Shown piece by piece: positions 1-4,864 of a DNA stretch of 6,339 nt. Position 1 is the first letter of the stretch. Every line of letters starts with the position of its first letter. This DNA is from Burkholderiales bacterium (lineage in GTDB: Bacteria > Pseudomonadota > Gammaproteobacteria > Burkholderiales > CAIKXV01): contig JAIENF010000173.1 in assembly GCA_019751575.1 (NCBI GenBank), positions 1-6,339 on the forward strand, read 5' to 3'. Both the position numbers and the translations under genes were made by a program. Under the pieces are notes generated by a model. The model had not been told where the DNA came from, searched no databases, and worked only from the letters and a program-made list of their open reading frames with translations.

Positions 1-500
1 CCGAGGACGACTACGACGCGGTGATGGACGTCAACGTGCGCGGCCTGTTCCTCACCATGAAGCACGTGCTGCCGTCCATGGTCGCGCGGCGCAGCGGGCG
101 CGTGGTGAACATCGGAGGCACCTATGGCACCACCGGCAAGGACTACCGCAGCATCTATTCCGCATCGAAGTGGGCGCTGCGCGGGCTGACCAAGAGTGCC
201 GCGCTGGAGGCCGGCCCCCATGGCGTCGGCGTGAACCTGGTCTGCCCGGGCAGCGTGGAAGGTCCGCGCTTCGAGGGCGTGCTCGAGGCCACCGCGGGGC
301 GGGTCGGACGCACGCCCGAGGAAGTGCGCGCCTTCTACGAGGGCAACTGCGCGTTGCGCCGCATCTCCACCGACGAAGATATCGCCGACGCGGTGCTGTT
401 CATGGCCGGCGAACGATCGCGCAACATCACGGGACAGGAACTGGTCGTGGACGCGGGTTCCGTGCTCATGGCTTATCCGCCGGCGATGCCGCCACGGTGA
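1..500 (+). CDS. SDR-family oxidoreductase, 5'-truncated by window edge
   Basis: This is the C-terminal 165 residues of a classical short-chain dehydrogenase/reductase, a cytoplasmic NAD(P)-dependent oxidoreductase acting on an alcohol or ketone. The reading frame is open from base 3. About 85 residues, including the TGxxxGIG cofactor-binding motif, lie upstream if the protein is the usual 250 residues. Visible motifs are the structural Asn in DVNVRG (bases 27-44), the active-site YSASK (Tyr at 156-158, Lys at 168-170), the VNLVCPGSVEGPRF segment after it, and the C-terminal ITGQELVVDAG cofactor/strand motif. The catalytic Ser, expected 13 residues before the Tyr, is replaced: NIGGTYG has Gly there (117-119) followed by Thr. 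The M20 gene starts 5 bases after the stop, so the two are probably cotranscribed. Family assignment is firm; the substrate cannot be read from sequence. Confidence 0.93.
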   Translation, partial: EDDYDAVMDVNVRGLFLTMKHVLPSMVARRSGRVVNIGGTYGTTGKDYRSIYSASKWALRGLTKSAALEAGPHGVGVNLVCPGSVEGPRFEGVLEATAGRVGRTPEEVRAFYEGNCALRRISTDEDIADAVLFMAGERSRNITGQELVVDAGSVLMAYPPAMPPR

Positions 501-505
501 GCGGC

Positions 506-1684
506 ATGCGCGAGCTGCTCGCCGTCTTCCCGGAGCCGGCGCTGGTCGAGCTCGCCCGCACGCTCGTACGGGTGCCGAGCGAACAGAGCTCGCTGTTCGA
601 GGCCGATCCCGCCATCCAGTCCTTCATCGGCGACTGCGTGATGCCGATGCTCGCCGCGTTCGGGCATGCAGGCCGGCGCGATGCGATGGGCAATGCGATC
701 TTCGAATCGGGTCCGGCCACCGGCCCGTGTCCGGCGATGCTGCTGTCCTATGCGATGACCCATCCGGCCAATGCGATGCCGTCGCCTTTCGAGGCCCAGC
801 TGATCGATACGCCGGACGGACCCGCACTGCGCGGGCGAGGCATTGCCGAGCAGAAGGGCGCGCTTGCCGCGGCGATCGCCGCGTTCGTCGCGGCCGGCGT
901 GGTCGACCCGGGTACGCGGCGGATGCTGGTGGTCAGCACGGCCGGCGAGACCGGCAGCCACGAGGCAGCCGAATGCATGCTGTCGGCGATCGACGCGCCG
1001 CCCGCGCTGTGCGTGGTCGCCATCGGCACCGGCGGCCGGGTGTCGCTCGCGAACAAGGGCCGTCTCGACGTGCATGTCGAGGTGCGCGGGCGGAGCAGCC
1101 ACAGCTCGACGCCCTGGGCCGGCATCGATGCGATCGCCGGTGCGCGCGCGGTGATGGACCGCCTCGCGGCCCTCGACCTCGGGCCGAAGCGGCACCCGCT
1201 GCTCGGTGCGGCGACACTGGCCGTGACCGGCATCCGCAGCTTCCCGGAGGCAACGCACACGATCCAGGACCATGTGCGCCTGACCTTCGACCGTCGGCTG
1301 CTGCCAGGAGACGATGCGGGCGCCGCGCTGGAACAGATCAGAGCTGCGCTCCAGGGCCTCGAGCCCTGGCAGGTCGAGGTGCGCGCGGGCGTGCTGCAGT
1401 ATCCCGCCGAAATGCACGCCGACGGTGCCTTCATGCAGGCGGTGCGCGCCGGTTGTGCGCGCCTGGGCGTGCCCGAGCCGGAGCGGTTCGCCAGCCATGG
1501 CTGCGTCGATGCGGGCCTGCTTGCACGCCTCGGCTGCGAGGCGGCGATGTGGGGCCCGGGCGACCAGGCCCTGTGGCACACCGCCGACGAGCAGTTGCCA
1601 GTTCGCGAGCTGGTATCCGGGGCGGCGGGATACCTCGGCCTGCTGCTCGCGGCCGGGGCAGGGGCCGCGGAGAAGCCGGGCTGA
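506..1684 (+). CDS. M20-family metallo-amidohydrolase/peptidase with altered active site
   Basis: This 392-residue protein has the M20 (ArgE/DapE/CPG2-type) fold: a catalytic domain interrupted by a dimerisation domain. Residues 109-122 (RGRGIAEQKGALAA) match the GxGxxDxKGG segment. Residues 142-151 (VVSTAGETGS) match the TDEExG segment. Residues 183-206 are the start of the dimerisation domain, with SSHSSTP containing the His199 that crosses the dimer in relatives. Residues 349-362 (WGPG, then WHTADE) carry the last metal His, His358. Aligned to carboxypeptidase G2, HxD is HPA (86-88), the bridging Asp is Glu115, the catalytic Glu is Gly147, and the EPT ligand is absent near 173-175. His86, Glu115, Glu148 and His358 remain. 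The enzyme may therefore be inactive, use a different mechanism, or act as a binding protein. I prefer the ATG at 506 because GGTGA (496-500) lies 5 bases upstream. A GTG at 497 that overlaps the SDR stop (GTGA) is the alternative. Fold is certain; reaction is not. Confidence 0.9.
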   Translation: MRELLAVFPEPALVELARTLVRVPSEQSSLFEADPAIQSFIGDCVMPMLAAFGHAGRRDAMGNAIFESGPATGPCPAMLLSYAMTHPANAMPSPFEAQLIDTPDGPALRGRGIAEQKGALAAAIAAFVAAGVVDPGTRRMLVVSTAGETGSHEAAECMLSAIDAPPALCVVAIGTGGRVSLANKGRLDVHVEVRGRSSHSSTPWAGIDAIAGARAVMDRLAALDLGPKRHPLLGAATLAVTGIRSFPEATHTIQDHVRLTFDRRLLPGDDAGAALEQIRAALQGLEPWQVEVRAGVLQYPAEMHADGAFMQAVRAGCARLGVPEPERFASHGCVDAGLLARLGCEAAMWGPGDQALWHTADEQLPVRELVSGAAGYLGLLLAAGAGAAEKPG

Positions 1685-1701
1685 ATCCGCGCTGAATCCG
1701 C
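1680..1701 (+). repeat. Perfect 11-bp tandem duplication across the M20 stop codon
   Basis: The unit GCTGAATCCGC occurs twice without a gap (1680-1690 and 1691-1701). The first copy contains the TGA stop of the M20 gene (1682-1684); the second falls in the intergenic gap. It looks like a replication-slippage duplication. No function is evident. Confidence 0.85.
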
Positions 1702-1714
1702 GCGCGCCGCGGCG

Positions 1715-1730
1715 TGGCACCGATATTGCT
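1715..1730 (+). promoter_or_regulatory. Sigma-54 (RpoN) -24/-12 promoter for the downstream Bug gene
   Basis: TGGCAC (1715-1720), five bases, then TTGCT (1726-1730) matches the sigma-54 consensus TGGCACG-N4-TTGCW at all core positions except the G after TGGCAC, which is C. The invariant GG (1716-1717) and GC (1728-1729) are exactly 10 bases apart. The site lies in the 81-base gap between the M20 stop and the Bug start. It predicts a transcript start near 1741 and a leader of about 25 bases. Sigma-54 promoters need an AAA+ enhancer-binding activator, whose site would lie upstream within the M20 coding region. I did not recognise a clear activator site there. Confidence 0.65.
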
Positions 1731-1732
1731 GT

Positions 1733-1755
1733 AACCCCGGGGTTCGCAACCCCGG
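1733..1755 (+). promoter_or_regulatory. Palindrome and GC-rich hairpin at the predicted start and RBS of the Bug gene
   Basis: Two overlapping symmetric elements sit here. AACCCCGGGGTT (1733-1744) is a perfect 12-bp palindrome. CCGGGGTT (1737-1744), loop CGC, AACCCCGG (1748-1755) is a perfect 8-bp stem with a 3-base loop. The last two bases of the stem are the first two of the ribosome-binding site GGAGA (1754-1758), which is 7 bases from the ATG. For a transcript entering from the M20 gene the hairpin could mask the RBS or act as an attenuator. For a transcript starting near 1741 it could not fully form. There is no U-tract, so it is not a classical terminator. Confidence 0.5.
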
Positions 1756-1765
1756 AGAATCCTCG

Positions 1766-2752
1766 ATGACCCGCTTCCGCACGCTGCTGGCTGCCACCTG
1801 CGTCTGCGTCCCCCTGCTGCAGGTCTCGCTTCCTGCATCGGCGCAGGCCTTTCCATCCAGGCCGGTCACGATGGTGGTGCCGTTCGCCGCCGGTGGCCCG
1901 AGCGATGCACTCGGACGGGTCATCGCGCAGGCGATGAGCGGTCCGCTCGGCCAGCAGGTGGTGGTGGAGAATGTCGGTGGCGCGGGTGGAACGCTCGGTG
2001 GCGCGAAAGTCGCCGCCGCGCGGCCGGACGGCCACACGATGCTGCTGGCGAGCATCGGCCAGGCGACCAGCGTGACCCTCTACCGCAAGCTGCCGTTCCA
2101 TCCGGTCGAGTCGTTCGAAACCGTGGGCATGGTCGGCGAAGTGCCGATGACGATCGTCGGGCGCAAGGACCTGCCGGCGAAGGATGCGCGTGAACTGTTC
2201 GCGCTGATCAAGGCGCAGGGCAACAAGCTCACCTTCGGCAACGCCGGCATGGGCTCTGCGTCCCACCTGTGCGGCCTGTTGTTCATGTCGCGCCTGCAGA
2301 CCGAGATGAACGTGGTCTCGTTCCGCGGATCCGGCCCTGCGCTGAACGAACTGCTCGGTGGCCGCATCGACGTCCAGTGCGACCAGACCACCACGACGAC
2401 CGGCCACATCAAGGGTGGCTCGATCAAGCCCTACGGCGTGACGGTGAGGGGACGGATCCCGACGCTGCCGGACGTCCCGTCGCTGGCCGAATCGGGCTTG
2501 CCCGACTTCGAACTCGCGGTGTGGTACGGCATGCTGGTGCCCAAGGGCACGCCGCGCGCGGCGGTGGAACAGCTCGCGGCTGCACTCAAGGCCACGGCGT
2601 CCGATGGCGGGTACCTGAAGCGGCTGGCCGAGTTCGGCGTGCAGCCGGTGCCCGCCGAACGCGCCGGCCCGGACGGGTTCGCGGCCTACATACGCGCCGA
2701 GGCGGCGAAGTGGGCACCGATCATCAAGGCTGCGGGTACGTTTGCCGACTGA
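1766..2752 (+). CDS. Bug/TctC-type periplasmic solute-binding protein
   Basis: This 328-residue protein is a tripartite tricarboxylate transporter substrate-binding protein of the Bug family, which is greatly expanded in Burkholderiales and binds small carboxylates, amino acids or related compounds in the periplasm. It has a Sec signal peptide, with a basic start and a hydrophobic core at 7-22, and probable cleavage after ASA (24-26). Family signatures follow in order: FPSRPVTMVVPFAAGGPSD (29-47), the VVVEN-GGAGG-LGG loop, PDGHTMLLAS, a TLPDVPSLAESGLPDFE segment, and a C-terminal AAKWAPIIKAAG helix. Length is normal for the family. The start is set by GGAGA 7 bases before ATG and by the signal peptide. 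No TctA or TctB gene is in the window. The ligand cannot be predicted. A sigma-54 promoter lies immediately upstream, so it may be induced separately from the SDR and M20 genes. Confidence 0.95.
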   Translation: MTRFRTLLAATCVCVPLLQVSLPASAQAFPSRPVTMVVPFAAGGPSDALGRVIAQAMSGPLGQQVVVENVGGAGGTLGGAKVAAARPDGHTMLLASIGQATSVTLYRKLPFHPVESFETVGMVGEVPMTIVGRKDLPAKDARELFALIKAQGNKLTFGNAGMGSASHLCGLLFMSRLQTEMNVVSFRGSGPALNELLGGRIDVQCDQTTTTTGHIKGGSIKPYGVTVRGRIPTLPDVPSLAESGLPDFELAVWYGMLVPKGTPRAAVEQLAAALKATASDGGYLKRLAEFGVQPVPAERAGPDGFAAYIRAEAAKWAPIIKAAGTFAD

Positions 2753-2819
2753 CCGGCGCAGGCCGGGCATGCCACCGACCGACCGGCGCAGGCCGGGCAT
2801 GCCACCGACCGACCGGCGC
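2751..2819. repeat. 30-bp tandem repeat, 2.3 copies, between convergent genes
   Basis: Two perfect 30-bp copies (2751-2780 and 2781-2810) beginning GACCGGCGCA are followed by the first 9 bases of a third (2811-2819). Each full unit contains the palindrome GGCATGCC (2766-2773, 2796-2803) and a small hairpin CCGGC-GCAG-GCCGG (2753-2766, 2783-2796). The array starts inside the Bug stop codon. Five further bases of identity (CCGAC) extend it left into the coding region, interrupted only at 2750, where T replaces C. It fills nearly all of the 78-base gap to the stop of the bicupin gene. Confidence 0.95.
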
Positions 2820-2829
2820 GGGCGGTCGG
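2809..2829. terminator. Possible bidirectional hairpin between convergent genes
   Basis: CCGACCG (2809-2815) pairs perfectly with CGGTCGG (2823-2829) across a 7-base loop. It is placed between the stop of the plus-strand Bug gene (2752) and the stop of the minus-strand bicupin gene (2831). An alternative left arm exists at 2805-2811. No T-run follows on either strand, so it could slow or stabilise 3' ends, but intrinsic termination is uncertain. Confidence 0.35.
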
Positions 2830-2830
2830 G

Positions 2831-3742
2831 TCAGCCGGCGTATGCCGACCGCGCATCCTGCGCCAGCACGATCAGTGCACCGGCCGGCGCGTGCAGCGCA
2901 TGGCGACTGCCGGAAGGTACATGCAGCATGTTGTACTTCGGCACCTCGACACGAACCCCGTCGAGGTCTGCATGCAGGCTTCCCTCGACAACGAACGTGA
3001 ACTGTTCGTTGTCGTGCGCATGGGCGGGAAGGCTTGCGCCGGGCGCCAGCCGCAGGGCACCGACATGGATCCGTTCGCCGGTCAGCAGCCGCCCGTGCAC
3101 GCCAGGTGCCAGCGACGACTCGGACGCCAGCGACATCGACGCGCTGGCCGGGCCCTCGCGCAGGCCATCGGCATCGACCATCCCGTACACATAGCGCTTG
3201 CCCGGACCGGTGGGCATCGTGCGCCAGTGCGCGAGCGCCTGGGCCGTTGTCTCCGGTGTCTCGGCAGTCCGGCTGCCGAAGCCCGCGAAGCAGTTCGGGC
3301 CGTCGTAGCGGCCATCGACCGGCGGGCCGACGATGCCGTGCCGGGTGTCCTTCACCGCGAGGAAGACGAGGTCTTCATCGGGACAGGCCAGCCCGGTGTG
3401 CACCACCATGCCCGGCGTGTGCAGGACGCTGCCCGGACCGGCGAATACCCGGTCGCCTTCGATGTCGTTCATCATCATCCCGTGCAGGATGAAGTTGAAC
3501 TGCTCGTTCGGATGGCTGTGCGCCTTGGCGCCGGTGCCCCGTGCCTGTCGTCCGAGGGTGCAGATGATGCGTTCGCCGCGCAGCACCGCGCCGACGGTGG
3601 ATGACTTGCCGCTGCGGATGTCCGGCCCTGACAGCAGCCGGCGTGCAGTCACTTCCAGGCTGGTGGGGTTGGCCGGAACCTCGCCGAGCTGGTCGAAGTC
3701 GTATACATGCTGCACGGTCGGGGAGATGCCTGCACGCGTCAT
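2831..3742 (-). CDS. Bicupin (two-cupin-domain) protein
   Basis: This 303-residue protein has two cupin beta-barrels. Domain 1 has HSHPNEQF (His75, His77, Glu80/Gln81), an ILHG turn, then TPGMVVHTG with the distal His115. Domain 2 has HAHDNEQF (His241, His243, Glu246/Gln247), a VVEG turn, then VPSGSRHAL with His281. Both barrels therefore keep a plausible metal site. It has no signal peptide, so it is probably cytoplasmic. Bicupins include ring-cleaving dioxygenases, decarboxylases and isomerases; I cannot assign this one. The chosen ATG has AGAGGA 6 bases upstream and follows the Bug2 stop by 13 bases, so the two genes almost certainly form an operon. The frame stays open further upstream, but that part lies inside Bug2 and has no family similarity. 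Confidence 0.9.
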   Translation of the reverse strand: MTRAGISPTVQHVYDFDQLGEVPANPTSLEVTARRLLSGPDIRSGKSSTVGAVLRGERIICTLGRQARGTGAKAHSHPNEQFNFILHGMMMNDIEGDRVFAGPGSVLHTPGMVVHTGLACPDEDLVFLAVKDTRHGIVGPPVDGRYDGPNCFAGFGSRTAETPETTAQALAHWRTMPTGPGKRYVYGMVDADGLREGPASASMSLASESSLAPGVHGRLLTGERIHVGALRLAPGASLPAHAHDNEQFTFVVEGSLHADLDGVRVEVPKYNMLHVPSGSRHALHAPAGALIVLAQDARSAYAG

Positions 3743-3755
3743 GCCAGGTCCTCTT

Positions 3756-4775
3756 TCATTCGATGGCCACGCCGAGGCGCCGGCCGACTTCGCCCCACTT
3801 CGCCGCCTCCGAGCGCATGAACTTCGCGAACGCCTCGGGCGTGCTGGCGACCACGTCGTTGCCCTGTGCCAGCAGCGTCTGGCGCACGTCGGGGGTCTCG
3901 GCGATCGCCCGCATCTCGCGGTAGAGCTGCTGCACGATGGCAGGCGAGGTCTTCGCCGGCGCCAGGAAGCCGTACCAGATGGTCGCTTCGTAGCCCGGTA
4001 TGCCGGACTCGGCGACCGTCGGCACGTCGGGGATCGTGTCGAGCCGCCTGGACCCGGTGTGGGCAATCAGGCGCAGCCGGCCCGACTTCCAGAGGCTCTC
4101 GGTCGAGAACAGGTTGCCCAGGGCGACCTGGATCTCGTTGGACAGCGCAGCGGCGGTGAACGCGGCCACGCCCTTGTACGGTATGTGCGTCATCCTCATG
4201 CCGCCCATCGAGGCCAGCACTTCGGTGGAGAGGTGCGCGATGCTGCCCGGGCCGGACGAGCCGTAGTTGATCCGGCCCTGCTGGCTCTTCGCGTGCGCGA
4301 CGAGTTCGGTGATGTTCTTCGCGGGCACCGACGGATGCACGAGCACGCCCATCGGCGCCGCGATCAGCAGGGTGATCGGGGCGAAGTCGCGGAAGGCGTC
4401 GTAGGGCAGGCCCTTCTGCAAGGCAGCGCTGATCACGAAGGTGACCGATGCGGTCAGGATGGTGTGGCCGTCGGGCACCGCCTTCGCAACGAGGTCCGCG
4501 CCCACCACGCCGGCGGCTGCCGGTCGATTGTCGACCACCACCGGCTGGCCCAGGCGCTGTGCCAGCCGCGCTCCGACCAGGCGTGCGGTGACGTCGGTGC
4601 CGCCGCCAGGTGCGAACGGGACGATCATGCGGATCGGCCGGGTCGGGAAGGCCGTTGCCTGCGCCAGCACGTCGCGCGTGGCCACGATTCCGGGCGCGGC
4701 CGCTCCGCAGGCCAATGCCATTGCCGCCGTCACGCCGTGCGTGAAACGCCGGCTCCTCCGTCCTGCTCGCTGCAT
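3756..4775 (-). CDS. Second Bug/TctC-type periplasmic solute-binding protein
   Basis: This 339-residue protein is a paralogue of the plus-strand Bug protein, exported to the periplasm to bind a small ligand for a tripartite tricarboxylate-type transporter. Visible signatures are FPTRPIRMIVPFAPGGGTD (43-61), VVVDNRPAAAG (where the family more often has RPGAGG), PDGHTILTAS, INYGSSGPGSIAHLS, HIPYKGVAAF, DTIPDVPTVAESGIPGYE and a C-terminal EAAKWGEVGRRLG helix. The leader is long, about 38-40 residues, with RRSRRF at 6-11 before a weak hydrophobic stretch. This is Tat-like but not a consensus Tat motif. The start is chosen at 4775 because GGGAG lies 5 bases upstream; the open frame to 4910 overlaps the divergent gene and adds no recognisable sequence. 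It is the first gene of a minus-strand pair with the bicupin and is divergent from the ACMSD-like decarboxylase. Confidence 0.94.
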   Translation of the reverse strand: MQRAGRRSRRFTHGVTAAMALACGAAAPGIVATRDVLAQATAFPTRPIRMIVPFAPGGGTDVTARLVGARLAQRLGQPVVVDNRPAAAGVVGADLVAKAVPDGHTILTASVTFVISAALQKGLPYDAFRDFAPITLLIAAPMGVLVHPSVPAKNITELVAHAKSQQGRINYGSSGPGSIAHLSTEVLASMGGMRMTHIPYKGVAAFTAAALSNEIQVALGNLFSTESLWKSGRLRLIAHTGSRRLDTIPDVPTVAESGIPGYEATIWYGFLAPAKTSPAIVQQLYREMRAIAETPDVRQTLLAQGNDVVASTPEAFAKFMRSEAAKWGEVGRRLGVAIE

Positions 4776-4809
4776 GGGTGCTCCCGTTGGGGCATGTCGT
4801 CTTTTTTTC

Positions 4810-4838
4810 AGTATATTCCCGCAGCGTTCCCGTTTCAG
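4810..4838 (-). promoter_or_regulatory. Candidate sigma-70 promoter for Bug2-bicupin
   Basis: Read on the minus strand, CTGAAA (4838-4833) and TATACT (4815-4810) are separated by 17 bases. They match TTGACA at 4 of 6 positions and TATAAT at 5 of 6. The predicted start near 4803 would give a leader of about 28 bases containing the GGGAG ribosome-binding site. It lies in the only AT-rich patch of the window. Confidence 0.5.
4812..4817 (+). promoter_or_regulatory. Candidate -10 box for the decarboxylase-asparaginase operon
   Basis: TATATT on the plus strand matches TATAAT at 5 of 6 positions and overlaps the minus-strand -10 box. The only -35-like sequence, TTGGGG (4787-4792), is 19 bases away and poor, so an activator may be needed. 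A TTCCCG pair one helical turn apart (4816-4821 and 4827-4832) overlaps it and could be a regulator site. This is tentative. Confidence 0.3.
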
Positions 4839-4864
4839 CAACCGCAGGCGACCGGAGTTTCCAG

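Noticed and set aside
473..2800. A 775-codon open frame on the minus strand
   Set aside because: It lies wholly antisense to the M20 and Bug genes, is rich in Arg, Ala and His, has no recognisable motif, and is expected from codon bias in GC-rich DNA.
2751..2819. The 30-bp repeats as a CRISPR array
   Set aside because: The copies are directly adjacent with no spacers, there are only 2.3 of them, and no cas gene is nearby.
3739..3759. A short ATG frame overlapping the Bug2 stop on the minus strand
   Set aside because: It encodes only MKEDLA before a stop. Its sequence is simply the RBS region of the bicupin gene.
4802..4808. The T-run as an intrinsic terminator
   Set aside because: No stable hairpin precedes it on either strand, and it lies between two divergent gene starts, where promoters rather than terminators are expected.
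4778..4864. An N-terminal extension of the decarboxylase to an upstream ATG
   Set aside because: The added residues have no family similarity and would span the promoter region. The ATG at 4865 has a good RBS and places HxH at the expected position near the N terminus.
4793..4864. A sigma-54 site in the divergent gap
   Set aside because: A TTGCT occurs on the minus strand (4841-4837), but no GG lies at the required 10-base spacing from its GC.
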